DNA of 64,000 nucleotides, taken from a bacterium. GTDB lineage: Bacteria > Desulfobacterota > DSWW01. The stretch covers positions 62,001 to 126,000 of the forward strand of contig JANQFG010000106.1 of the NCBI GenBank assembly GCA_028277985.1, given 5' to 3'. This document shows, piece by piece, positions 35,937 to 45,506 of the stretch (within the stretch, counting starts at the first letter, position 1; each line of letters opens with the position of its first letter). The notes under the pieces are model-generated. The model made no database searches and was not told the DNA's origin. It saw only the letters and a list, made by a program, of their open reading frames with translations. The translations under genes and the position numbers were made by a program.

Positions 35937-36959
35937 CTAAGGTCCCGGGGTGCTCGGCCCTTCGCCGGGGACCCCCTTCATGTCTTGCGGATAACGTCTG
36001 TTTTCGAAGAACCCTTTTCGAAAATAGTGGCCTACCACGCCCCGGTACGTGGACAACCGGGCGAACTTCGCTGCCAGCTTGTTCGTTTCCGCCCGCTTCA
36101 AGAGGGGGAGCCATACCCAGGGGACGGTCCAGCGGTTGAAGAGGGTGGCGCGGGGAAACTCCCTGGGAAAGAGTTTGAGGAGGGCCTTCGCCCCCGCCTG
36201 GGGCACGAGAAGCCGATAGGCGGGATAGATGAGGGAGGCCGGGATGTTTTCTGCAAGCAGATCGAAATTCCGGCCCCTCTCGTAAGCGCGTCGACAGGCC
36301 CCGTCCAGGGTCTCCTCATGGTAATGGTGGGCCAGGGCCTCCTCGGTGTAGAAGATCCTCAATCCTTTCCGCCCCAGACGGTAACCCAGCTCGATGTCTT
36401 CGTGGGCCGCTGCCCTCCGCTCCAGGAACAACCCGTTTTCCACGAGGAACTTCCTCTTGCAGGAGATATTGCAGGCCAGAAAATGGATCGGCTCCACCTC
36501 ATTTCTGCCATCGAACAGGTAGTACTTGAAGGGGTCCCAGTGCCGGTGCATGACCGTTCCAGGCAGTTCAGGAGACTGGACCACCTTGCCCAGAACGGCC
36601 GCGCTCTCTTCCGGATGGTCTCCGTGGACGGCCAGGTGCCGGGCCACCAGGTCGGGGGTTGCCCAGATGTCATCGGCCATCAGCAGAACCAGCCTGCCCC
36701 TGGCTTCCCGGATACCCCGATTCTGCGTATAGCCCGGCCCCCGGTTTGCGTGACGCAGGTATCGCAGGGGATACGGCACGGAAGGGATCATGGACTCCAC
36801 GACTTCCCGGGTTCGGTCGGGAGAGCCGTCGTCCACGACGAGAACGTCGAACTGTTCCGCCGGGACCGTCTGTTCCGCAAGCTTCCGGAGCGACACTTTC
36901 AATGTGTCGCACCGGTTGTAGGTGGCCATTACGACCGAAAGAAGGGGGTCTGCCTGCAT
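35937..36959 (-). CDS. Family 2 glycosyltransferase
   Basis: A 340-residue GT-A enzyme: LSVVMATYNRCDTLKVSLRKL, VDDGSPDRT, LLMADDIWA and HEDIELGYRLGRKG. Paralogue of the enzyme at 29584. The C-terminal ~80 residues (LLKLFPREFPRATLFNRWTVPW, GHYFRKGFFENRRY) are shared with it. The donor and acceptor are unknown. It is 12 bp downstream of the FAD oxidoreductase on the same strand. Confidence 0.88.
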   Translation of the reverse strand: MQADPLLSVVMATYNRCDTLKVSLRKLAEQTVPAEQFDVLVVDDGSPDRTREVVESMIPSVPYPLRYLRHANRGPGYTQNRGIREARGRLVLLMADDIWATPDLVARHLAVHGDHPEESAAVLGKVVQSPELPGTVMHRHWDPFKYYLFDGRNEVEPIHFLACNISCKRKFLVENGLFLERRAAAHEDIELGYRLGRKGLRIFYTEEALAHHYHEETLDGACRRAYERGRNFDLLAENIPASLIYPAYRLLVPQAGAKALLKLFPREFPRATLFNRWTVPWVWLPLLKRAETNKLAAKFARLSTYRGVVGHYFRKGFFENRRYPQDMKGVPGEGPSTPGP

Positions 36960-36971
36960 TTCGCGGATCCT

Positions 36972-38270
36972 CTATTCGTCCTCGAGGGCAAGCACCCTTT
37001 CCGCCGCCGCCTTTCCGTCCATGATCGCTTCATCGCTCCACAGGTATTCCCACGAACCATACCTGCCGCAAGGGTAGATATTCAAGGAGTGGAGGTATGC
37101 GTGGATTTCGCTGACCGTCTGCACTCTCGCATGATCATACACCACATACCCGTACGGTTGGTACAGAACATCCTGAAAGACCACCGAATCGTTCGGGCGG
37201 AGTACGCCGACACGGGTCAAATCCCTGCACATTGTCTCGACGAGGGCATCCGGGTCCGGCGGGTTCTCCCTGTCGTAGGAGGCCTCGGCCTGGATCGCGC
37301 TCGTCCCGGTCGGGACGAGGCCTTCGGCGAAATGGTGCGGGAAGCTGATGCGACAGAAGGATACCTCATGTTCCGGGAAATGTATCCAATGCTCTTTGGT
37401 CACATCGGGGCGACCGATGCCCAGGTTCACGGCGACCATTGAATTGTGTCGAAGCCGTCCCGCTGCCGAAAGCACCTCGGCCGGCGGGGAAGGGAGAAGC
37501 CCGATCAGGGCCGGCAAGGGCAGGGTGGAAATCAGCCGCTTGTAGGTGACCGTTCGCTCTCCCCCGTTGAAGACGACCGCCCCGTCCTCCGGGTGGATGG
37601 CGGTAGCCTCCATGCCGCAGCAGACCTCCCCGATTCGGGAAGCGAGCGCGCGGGCTATTTCTGCAAACCCCGCCCCAGGCTTCTTCGGGTACTGATACTC
37701 CGAATGTGTTCCCAGGGCGGTTTGGTGATCCCTGAAGGCCCCCAGGACAACATCCTTGATACGCGGCACGGGTACCCGTCCGCTCGCGGCCCACTCAAAG
37801 GTCATTTCCCGTGGCGGAACCCGCCAGAATTTCTCCGAGTAGGGAATGAGAAACGTGGACGCGAACCCTTGCCCGAAATTTTGAACCAGCCACTCCTCGT
37901 AGTTCTGTGGATCGTATTTGCGCCGGGTGCGCAGCAGGAAATCCGCGACACATCGGATGCGCCGCCCGAGAGGGAGATGATTGCTGTTGACCTGGAACGG
38001 GTACGGGGTGTAGCTCCCGTGGCTGTAGATCCAGGCGCGCCGTTGATGGCTCACCATCTCCACACCCAGCTTCTTCATGAGATCGTGGAAATAGGGTATC
38101 TTGCTCTGGAGTATGTGGACGCCCGCATCGAAGACGAAACCGTCCTTGAGGAATGAATCCGCAGTGCCGCCGCAGCTGTCTCGCGCTTCGTAGAGAGGAA
38201 GCCCGCCGTGATAGGCGGCGCTCAAGCCGGCCAACCCCCCACCCAGCACCATCACATCGCCGGTACCCAT
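36972..38270 (-). CDS. FAD-dependent amine-oxidase-like/mutase-like protein
   Basis: A flavoprotein of about 432 residues: VMVLGGGLAGLSAAYH, EARDSCGGTADSF, AGVHILQSKIPYF and FWRVPPREMTFEWAASGRVPVPRIKD. Similar proteins in polysaccharide loci belong to the protoporphyrinogen-oxidase/UDP-galactopyranose-mutase-like superfamily. It could catalyse a redox or isomerisation step on a sugar or polyprenol. The start was chosen at MGTGD; an ATG three codons earlier is possible. The FAD-binding C-terminal block KAAAERVLAL is present. Confidence 0.78.
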   Translation of the reverse strand: MGTGDVMVLGGGLAGLSAAYHGGLPLYEARDSCGGTADSFLKDGFVFDAGVHILQSKIPYFHDLMKKLGVEMVSHQRRAWIYSHGSYTPYPFQVNSNHLPLGRRIRCVADFLLRTRRKYDPQNYEEWLVQNFGQGFASTFLIPYSEKFWRVPPREMTFEWAASGRVPVPRIKDVVLGAFRDHQTALGTHSEYQYPKKPGAGFAEIARALASRIGEVCCGMEATAIHPEDGAVVFNGGERTVTYKRLISTLPLPALIGLLPSPPAEVLSAAGRLRHNSMVAVNLGIGRPDVTKEHWIHFPEHEVSFCRISFPHHFAEGLVPTGTSAIQAEASYDRENPPDPDALVETMCRDLTRVGVLRPNDSVVFQDVLYQPYGYVVYDHARVQTVSEIHAYLHSLNIYPCGRYGSWEYLWSDEAIMDGKAAAERVLALEDE

Positions 38271-38408
38271 GCTGTTCACTCCTGGTCTGCCCTTCTCTCG
38301 AAAGAGAGCTCTGGAAGGGGCGCAGTGGATGCCCGGGTGCCCTCAGGAATCAGCGGGAAGGTGTCGGGAACGCCCGAGCCAAGAAGAATAGGATGACGGA
38401 ACGGGGAC

Positions 38409-39947
38409 TCACGAAAGGTCGTAGTCGTATTCCTTGCTCCAGTAGATATTGATGTATTTCTTCAGCACATAGTGATCGATCTTCTTCTTGCGGAGTTCCT
38501 CGTCGATCTCGCTGTCCCTTTCCAGGAACAGGTTCTCTGCCGTACCGTCATTCCATCGGTCGTCCGAGAGCGAGGAAAGCTCCTCGATGTTCTGGCGGTA
38601 GGTCTTCTCCGCCTCGTTTCCCAGGTCAGCGTTCAGGAACCATCGAAACATCACGTGGATCTTGTAGAATTCGACCGGGTCCAGGTGCTCCGGGTCGATC
38701 ACGGATGCCCCCCGGTAGGAGCGCACCGCATCCCATCTCGATTCGTCGATCAGCCCCTGATCCACACAGAGCTGATGCAACTCGGTGCCCGGATACGGAT
38801 TGAAGGTGGAAACCCAGACCACGTAGGGCCGGATGGCCGCATTCAACCGGACCGTCTCGAGCATGTTCTCACAGGTCTCCCCGGGCAAACCGATCATGTT
38901 GAAGGCCTGAGGCTTCAGACCGTGCCGCTTGGCAACATCAAAGACCTGTTTGATCTGGTCGTCGCTTATGTTCCTCTTGAGAACCATCTTGCGGATTTCC
39001 GGATTGCCGGCCTCTATACCCATCTTCACGACCTTACAGCCGGATTGCTTGAGCCACGTGGCCACCTGATCGGTGAGGAGGGTCGGGTGGGACGTACATG
39101 CGTAGGGCAACCCCACCTGTTTCGAGTACATGTCGGTGAACTCCCTCAACCACTCCCCCTCCATGGCCAGCACGTCATCAACGAAGGTGATCCCTTTCAC
39201 ATTCGGATAGGAGCTCTTCAGTTCCTCGAGCATCTCGATGACGCGCGGAGCGCTGCGCCGCCGGCAGAAGTCCCGCTTCTTCGGCTCGCGACCGCAGGAC
39301 TCTCTGATCTCCTTTGCATAGGCGTTGAAAAGGGGGCGGTTGAAGCAGTAGGAGCAGGGAAAGGGGCACCCCCGGGTGACGATCACCTCGGCCCATCCCG
39401 TGCGGGTGTCTATGATCCTGCCATAGTCGAAGATTCCGAAATCCTCGAAAGGAAGAGAATCCAGATCCGATACCCACTCACCCAGCGGTTCGCGAACCAA
39501 CCGGCCGTTCTGCCTGTAAATCAGGTTGGCAATGCCCTCCACCCAGCGTCCCGCCTCCAGGCGGTCTACGACCGCGGGCAGAGCCAGGTCCCCTTCTCCC
39601 CGGCAGACCATGTCCACCCACGGCTCCGCCATGACCGTGTCGGGGACCGCGGACGCGTGGGCCCCTCCGACGATGGTCGGGACGTCGGTTTCCTCGCGAA
39701 TCGCCTTGCCGATCTCCCGGGCAAAGGGCCACTGATTCGTCGATACGGAGAAACAGATGAGACCGGGATCCAGTTCACGTACGTCACGCTTGATGCGCTC
39801 CGGATCGAGGGGGTAGTCGAGTTCCTCGGCAATGTGGAGCAGCCGCGTCGTATGGCCTGCGCGTTTGAGGACAGCGGACAGGATCGTGATGCCTGCCGAA
39901 CAGCCGACGGATGAGCTCAAGTCCGGGTATATGAAGAGAATTTTCAA
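38409..39947 (-). CDS. Cobalamin-binding-type radical SAM protein
   Basis: A 512-residue protein of the B12-binding-domain/radical SAM group. The N-terminal Rossmann part (KILFIYPDLSSSVGCSAG to VPTIVGGAHASA) is followed by the radical SAM domain with C194, C198 and C201 (CPFPCSYC). A canonical DxHxxG cobalamin-ligand motif is not obvious. The start codon is TTG, supported by AAGGAG nine bases upstream. The C-terminus is charged. It is 138 bp from the FAD oxidoreductase. The function is probably a methylation or rearrangement in glycan modification. Confidence 0.85.
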   Translation of the reverse strand: MKILFIYPDLSSSVGCSAGITILSAVLKRAGHTTRLLHIAEELDYPLDPERIKRDVRELDPGLICFSVSTNQWPFAREIGKAIREETDVPTIVGGAHASAVPDTVMAEPWVDMVCRGEGDLALPAVVDRLEAGRWVEGIANLIYRQNGRLVREPLGEWVSDLDSLPFEDFGIFDYGRIIDTRTGWAEVIVTRGCPFPCSYCFNRPLFNAYAKEIRESCGREPKKRDFCRRRSAPRVIEMLEELKSSYPNVKGITFVDDVLAMEGEWLREFTDMYSKQVGLPYACTSHPTLLTDQVATWLKQSGCKVVKMGIEAGNPEIRKMVLKRNISDDQIKQVFDVAKRHGLKPQAFNMIGLPGETCENMLETVRLNAAIRPYVVWVSTFNPYPGTELHQLCVDQGLIDESRWDAVRSYRGASVIDPEHLDPVEFYKIHVMFRWFLNADLGNEAEKTYRQNIEELSSLSDDRWNDGTAENLFLERDSEIDEELRKKKIDHYVLKKYINIYWSKEYDYDLS

Positions 39948-40284
39948 CTATTGATCACTCCTTAAGCGTTGCGTATTCCGTAATTCGTTCCATTAAGACA
40001 CAAGATCATGGTTCGTGCAAGGTCCTGACCCTCTTCGCGGACATCTGCCCGCAGTGTGAGATCGTTCGTTGTCGTTACCGAAAAAAGGGATCCGCACTTC
40101 CACTGCAAACCGAGGATGGACGATTGGCGGCGGGTTCCCTGCCGGCGAGGAGCCTTTTACGGAGGAGGGCCCAGGGGCCGCCATTCAGTGGGGGTGCCGG
40201 CTCGAATCGGGAGCCCCTGTGCACTGGTACTCAATACGCAAAGGAATTGTAGGGGCAGGCCGAGGCGGGCCTGCCCCCGTGGAT
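39948..40284. other. 337-bp intergenic stretch
   Basis: No convincing gene. It holds a perfect 9-bp hairpin at 40252-40277 immediately before the end of the large secreted-protein gene. The part upstream of the radical SAM gene (39950-40000) is AT-richer. Confidence 0.5.
40252..40277. terminator. Perfect 9-bp hairpin at a gene end
   Basis: GGGGCAGGC, an 8-nt loop, GCCTGCCCC. It lies seven bases beyond the stop of the minus-strand secreted-protein gene. It lacks a U-tract on that strand, so it may be a transcript-stabilising structure or a dispersed palindrome rather than a classic terminator. Confidence 0.45.
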
Positions 40285-43200
40285 TTACTCGATAGTCAAG
40301 ACTGCGCTGTCCGTCCAAACCGGGTCATAGGTGCCGTTCATCACATTGTCCAGAGTGAAGGTGAGAGTGAAATCCCCGGCCCAGAGGGGGGCGTTCAGTA
40401 TCGTGATCGGATCGAAACTGCCGATGGGGGTCGTGAAGAGGATCAATGGAGAAGCGTCCATCTGCCACCCCTGGGTCGTAAGCCAGAGGGTACCGGCTGA
40501 GGTGTCAAGGCTGATCCACCACTCCATCTCCGTTCCTGCGTAGCCTCCCGCGTCCAGTTCGACGCTCATCGGGATGGCCGCGCCCTGCTGGACCGTCCGG
40601 TCCCCTGAAAGACCGTTGATCTTGACGAGGGGCTGCGGGGGCACTGCCACCACACCCGTTCCGTCCAGGTCGATCACCTTCGTCGGTTCTGTTCCGCAAT
40701 TGCTGGTGATGGTGAATGTCGCGGAACTCGGCCCCGTTTCCGTCGGAGCAAACTGAACGGTCAGCAGCACGTACTCGCCCGTGGCAAGCGTAGACGGCAA
40801 GGACGGGGGGTCGACCAGAGTGAATTCCGGAGCGTCGATGGTCAGGGCATCGACCACGAGGTCCTGTCCGCCTCCGTTGGCCAGCCAGAAATAGGTTGTC
40901 TTTGCCAAGCCTACGCCCACCTGATCTATGCTGATGGTCTCAAAGGGGACGACCAGAGCGGGCGGTCCTTCCAGGACGGTGAAGGATGCCGCGTCCGACC
41001 AGGTTCCGTCGAAAACGCCGTCCGCATTCTCATCCACAGCGAAGAACATCTCGTAGTCTCCCGGAGGCAGGGAGGGGAAGTCGAAGGGCAGCGACGCGGG
41101 AAATGCATCCACCGGAATCGTGAAGAACAATTGCGGCGTCTCAGAAGCGACCCATCCCTGACCGGTGGTGAGCCAGAGATCCGTTCCATCGGGAAGGGTC
41201 AGCCGGACCCAGAAGTCCGCGGACTGTCCCTGGTAGGACCCCGTACTGAGCATGAGGTCGAGGCGGACGGGATCCAGGAAAGGAACGTCCATAGGGCCGT
41301 CTTCACTGTTCACCTTGACATCGGGCACCGGAACAACCGGCGTCTCGCCGTCACCGGACACCGTGTATGCCAGGGCCGGGTTTGCCGGGTCGTCGCTGTT
41401 GAAAGTGATCTGGGCGTCGGCGGGTCCCACCGCAACCGGGGAGAACCTGACCTTGCCTGAGAAATTCTCGCCCATGGAAACCGTGAGCGGGAACTGGGGA
41501 AGGTCGAAGACCTCGAAGACTCCCCCGGAAATCTCGATGCTGGTGACCGTCAAGTCCTGTTCACCGGCGTTGCTGAACCCGAAGGCGAGGGTCTTCTCGA
41601 ACCCCGTCGGAACGGCGCCGAAGACCAGTCCATCCGGGGGAGTAACATAAAGTACGGGCGGAGAATCCACCACCGTGAAAGAGAGAGTATCCGACCAGGT
41701 TCCGTCGAACACACCATCCGCGTTGTCGTCCACGGCAAACAGGATTTCTCCGGCCCCGGAAGGCATCTCGGAGATCTGCGCACTGATCGTGTCCATCTGT
41801 TCCGGAATGAGTTCGGTCATCATCAGGACGGGTGTGTCCGATTCCACCCACCCGGTACCCTGGACAAACCACAATTCCTGTGAATCGGCCAGGGTCATGC
41901 GCCACCAGTAGTCTGCATTCCGGGTGGCGTAGTCATTGCCGGTCAGGTCCAGCGTGACCGTGCCGTCCGCACCGTAGGGCATCTCTACGGGGCCGTCCTG
42001 TCCGTCCAGCTTCACGTCCGGCACCGGAGGTACGGCCGCGCGCCCTTCACCGGTGACCGGTATGGTCGTTCCCGGTGTCTGGGGATGGCCGGTGGTGAAG
42101 GTGATCTCACCCTGTGCCGAGCCGAGTGACGCGGGAGAGAAACGGACCTTTCCGGAGAAGTTCTCCCCGGTCGGAATGGTCAAGGGGAGTGCCGGGAGAT
42201 CCAGGAGCTCAAAGACCCCGGGCTGGACCTGGATGGATTCAATGATGAGATCCTGTTCACCTATGTTCGTAAACACGAAGGCTTCGACCTTGGAGAACCC
42301 GACGGGCACCGGTTCGAACTCTATGGTGCCCGGCGTGACGTACAGGACTGGCGGAGCCTGCTCCACCGTGAACGATACGCTGTCTTCCCAAGTTTCGTCG
42401 AAGACTCCGTCCGCATTCCCATCCACGGCGAAGAAGATCTCACCCGGCCCCGAGAGCAGCGCCTCGATGTTCAGCGTGACCGTCTCCAGCTGCTCGGGGA
42501 TCAGGTCGGTCATCATGAGAACCGGTTCCGTCGATTCGACCCATCCCTGCCCATAGACCCACCAGAGGTCCTTGGTGCCGGCCAGGGTGATCCTCAACCA
42601 GTAGTCCGCTTCCTCGCCGACGTAGTCGTTTCCGGTCAGATTCAAGACGGCGACAAAGGTGGATCCGTAGACCGCGCTGACCGACCCGTCCTGGCCGTTC
42701 AGGGTGAGGTCGGGTTCGGGGGGCACTGCCTCGCGGCCTTCGCCGCTCAGCTCATAAGCAAAGGCAGGCGTGTTCGGATCGTTGCTCTCCAGTGAGATTT
42801 GTCCGACAACCGGCCCGAGCGAATCAGGAGAAAACTCTGCGACCAGAGAATGGTAGCAGCCCGGCGGTATCGTGATCGGATCGGAGAAATCCGGAACGGT
42901 GAAAATCGTGCTTTCCGGAACGATCGCGTCGATGACGAGATCGGCTTCACCGTCATTGTAGACGGCAAAGGGCGTGAACCCACTCAGACCCACGGGTGCG
43001 ATTCCGCAGTCGAGCGGATCCGGGTCCGGGCGGATCACCGTTTCCGGATTCGGGTCCGGTATCAGTGCGAATACGCTGTTGCCCGCGGTCGCGGCATAGA
43101 CGATGTCGGTGACTTCGTCCAGGGCCAGAGCCGTCACCCAGGGGAGAAGCAGGCCGGAGGAATACTCGTGCCATTGTTCACCGCCGTCCGTGCTGCGGAC

Positions 43201-45216
43201 AATTCCATAAAGGGTCGCAGCGTAGACGTACGCCGGCTTGTTCGGGTCGACGAGCAGGTCGTTGATGACCATGTCCTCCAGGATCATCTCCCAATCCGCT
43301 TCGTCACCATCCTTCTTGTATATACCCTCCGAGGTCCCGAGGTAGACGATCGAAGGATCTCCCGGGTGGGTTTCCAGATCCATGGCTGCGCCCGTCACTC
43401 CGTCCACCAGCTCCCAGCTGGATGTTTGCGAATCGAAGCGATAGAGGCCGCCCGGTTCCCCGGCTTCCGGGGCCCACTGTTCGGGCGGATCGTGGGAGAA
43501 GTTGCCGTTGGAGTCCCGGAAGGAGGCGAACACGGGAACGCCATCCTGGTCCAGCACGAGGTCCGTGATGCTCACCGGCAGGGTCAGCCCGTCATTCAGA
43601 TAGTCCCAGGTCGTCCCCTGATCATGGCTGACCATGACACCATCCTCCTGGCAGGCCGCATAGATGGTGTCGGGATGAGAAGGGAGAGTCAGCACGCGCC
43701 ACACGCCGACGTCGCTCAGGATCTGCTCGCGAGCCGAGCAGCCCATGGAGAAGCAGTCCAGGGTGATGCGGTAGATACCCCGCTGATCCGCGAAGGACCA
43801 GGCAGGATTACCCGTGCTGTAGTAGACCGCATTCGAATCGTTCGGATCGGCTGCAAAGGACCAGGTGTAGATCGGGTTGTCCACCGCCTCCCGGTGGTTC
43901 CATTCTTCGTCGTCCTGCTCGGTCCTCATGGCCAGACCGGCTTCCCCGGCAGCGAATGTCATGCTGCTGTAAGGGGCCGGGGGTGAAGGGTGTGTCCACA
44001 CGGCGTTCACCACGATGTTGTCGATGCCGTCAAAGGCGAGCTCGAGGCTGGAGAAACCGTCGTCGCTCTTGATCATGTTCCGAAAGCCGCCGCTGGTGCA
44101 ATACCAGTTCTTCGATCGAGTATAGCCGTCCGCCACGACTTCGCTCGCGTCGGGCACGACACGGTAGAAGGTGAAGGGATATTCAAGCCAGTCCACGCCT
44201 CCGTTCACGCTGACGTAGAACCCTGCGCCTGCGAGCTGGTTGGAGTTCGCGTGAAACAGGGGCTGTTCGATAGACTCGCGTGAGTCCAGGGCCTGCACGT
44301 GCAGGAAGGTGTCATTGTTCGGGTCGATGGTGATGCCGTAGGTCAGCGGCAGGATCTCCAGGCCGACCATGGAGGTCGGCAGGGGCATCTGGGTCCATGT
44401 GGTCCCACCGTCACGTGTCTCATAGATCCAGTCGAACTCCGTTCCGAGCAGCAAATGCTGGCCGTCACTCGGGTCGATGGTCAGATTGATGCTCAGGTGT
44501 GTCGAAGTCGGTAAATCGCCGTTATGGGAAAACCACTCGTCTCCATCGAGGGCGTACACACCGGCGCCGTACACCATGGCCCAGAGGTGCCCGGTCGGGT
44601 CGTTGGAGAGAAGGGCGTTGACGTTCTGCGTAAGCGGAGTGCCACTCTGCGTCAGTTCGGCGGACGGAAATACGATTCCGAGCTCGCTTTCGACCCAGGT
44701 TCCGGTGCCCTCATCCAGCCGGTAGATGAGGCAGGGCGGAAGACCATCCTCGCTCTCACCCATGCCTGCGAAGAGACGGTCGTTTTCATCGAAAGCAAGG
44801 CTTACGACAGGATAGTACCTGGTCTCCCCCTCTGACTCCTGCAGAACGGGCAGACCTTCGGCCGTCTGGGTCCAGGTGTCCCCGAGGTCCTGGCTCTCCC
44901 AAACCCCGAAGGCGGTGCTTGCCAGAAAGACGCGAGTAGCATCCTGAGGGTCAAAGGCAAGGCTGAGAAGCCACGAATAGGCCATTTCGCTCGTATGGAC
45001 GGGCTCCCAGGTGACCCCACCGTCACGGCTTCGGTAGCTACCGAAAGCGGCCAGAGAGAACAGGGTCTGGGGATCGGTGGGGGATATCTCCACATCGAAC
45101 TGGTCACCCCCGGAGGGCCCGGCCGGCTGCCACTCGAAAAAGGCGGACAGGCTGGTTGGCATCAGGGCCGCAATCAGGATGAGGATGAGCGTCATGCGAA
45201 GGGGCCGAAGACTCAT
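40285..45216 (-). CDS. Large secreted propeller and ASH-repeat protein
   Basis: A 1643-residue exported protein with a signal peptide (hydrophobic core LILILIAALMP, cut before FFEWQP). Residues ~30-720 contain BNR/VPS10-like propeller repeats (YRSRDGGVTWEPV, YETRDGGTTWTQM, MVSHDQGTTWDYL, VRSTDGGEQWHEY). Residues ~725-1643 hold four alternating pairs of an ASH/choice-of-anchor-D-like domain (F.PV.VGFSK, NIGEQDLII, NFSGKVRFSP, GEITF) and a ~105-residue domain ending FAVD.NADGVFD.TW.D..SFTV. There is no C-terminal anchor. It sits beside the Wza-like exporter and is a candidate adhesin or matrix protein. The start ATG follows AAAAAGGAG. Confidence 0.88.
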   Translation of the reverse strand: MSLRPLRMTLILILIAALMPTSLSAFFEWQPAGPSGGDQFDVEISPTDPQTLFSLAAFGSYRSRDGGVTWEPVHTSEMAYSWLLSLAFDPQDATRVFLASTAFGVWESQDLGDTWTQTAEGLPVLQESEGETRYYPVVSLAFDENDRLFAGMGESEDGLPPCLIYRLDEGTGTWVESELGIVFPSAELTQSGTPLTQNVNALLSNDPTGHLWAMVYGAGVYALDGDEWFSHNGDLPTSTHLSINLTIDPSDGQHLLLGTEFDWIYETRDGGTTWTQMPLPTSMVGLEILPLTYGITIDPNNDTFLHVQALDSRESIEQPLFHANSNQLAGAGFYVSVNGGVDWLEYPFTFYRVVPDASEVVADGYTRSKNWYCTSGGFRNMIKSDDGFSSLELAFDGIDNIVVNAVWTHPSPPAPYSSMTFAAGEAGLAMRTEQDDEEWNHREAVDNPIYTWSFAADPNDSNAVYYSTGNPAWSFADQRGIYRITLDCFSMGCSAREQILSDVGVWRVLTLPSHPDTIYAACQEDGVMVSHDQGTTWDYLNDGLTLPVSITDLVLDQDGVPVFASFRDSNGNFSHDPPEQWAPEAGEPGGLYRFDSQTSSWELVDGVTGAAMDLETHPGDPSIVYLGTSEGIYKKDGDEADWEMILEDMVINDLLVDPNKPAYVYAATLYGIVRSTDGGEQWHEYSSGLLLPWVTALALDEVTDIVYAATAGNSVFALIPDPNPETVIRPDPDPLDCGIAPVGLSGFTPFAVYNDGEADLVIDAIVPESTIFTVPDFSDPITIPPGCYHSLVAEFSPDSLGPVVGQISLESNDPNTPAFAYELSGEGREAVPPEPDLTLNGQDGSVSAVYGSTFVAVLNLTGNDYVGEEADYWLRITLAGTKDLWWVYGQGWVESTEPVLMMTDLIPEQLETVTLNIEALLSGPGEIFFAVDGNADGVFDETWEDSVSFTVEQAPPVLYVTPGTIEFEPVPVGFSKVEAFVFTNIGEQDLIIESIQVQPGVFELLDLPALPLTIPTGENFSGKVRFSPASLGSAQGEITFTTGHPQTPGTTIPVTGEGRAAVPPVPDVKLDGQDGPVEMPYGADGTVTLDLTGNDYATRNADYWWRMTLADSQELWFVQGTGWVESDTPVLMMTELIPEQMDTISAQISEMPSGAGEILFAVDDNADGVFDGTWSDTLSFTVVDSPPVLYVTPPDGLVFGAVPTGFEKTLAFGFSNAGEQDLTVTSIEISGGVFEVFDLPQFPLTVSMGENFSGKVRFSPVAVGPADAQITFNSDDPANPALAYTVSGDGETPVVPVPDVKVNSEDGPMDVPFLDPVRLDLMLSTGSYQGQSADFWVRLTLPDGTDLWLTTGQGWVASETPQLFFTIPVDAFPASLPFDFPSLPPGDYEMFFAVDENADGVFDGTWSDAASFTVLEGPPALVVPFETISIDQVGVGLAKTTYFWLANGGGQDLVVDALTIDAPEFTLVDPPSLPSTLATGEYVLLTVQFAPTETGPSSATFTITSNCGTEPTKVIDLDGTGVVAVPPQPLVKINGLSGDRTVQQGAAIPMSVELDAGGYAGTEMEWWISLDTSAGTLWLTTQGWQMDASPLILFTTPIGSFDPITILNAPLWAGDFTLTFTLDNVMNGTYDPVWTDSAVLTIE

Positions 45217-45506
45217 TGCTAACTCCTTTTTCTTTGATGATACGGTTCGGACCCGCGGCTTTCCATATCGCGGGCCAACCGTGACGCTGCAACTTTCGTG
45301 CCCGTACGCTGACAGAATCGTAACGACCCCTCTCCGGGGGGCGAGGCCGCTCTGCTCGTCCGGGCGCTGTCGGGCCGGTGGGCGACGCAGGGCGATCCGT
45401 CACGTCGCCCTTCGTTCATGCGCTTCTGTCGGCAGCGAAATGTAGAGTCGGTTGGAGAAGCAGCGGTGCAGCAGGTGGGGCCTTCGTGATTACAATTCTT
45501 TCCCAC

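Noticed and set aside
42799..43986. 395-codon plus-strand frame opposite the large secreted protein
   Set aside because: A long antisense shadow in high-GC DNA; the minus-strand frame has clear repeated domains.
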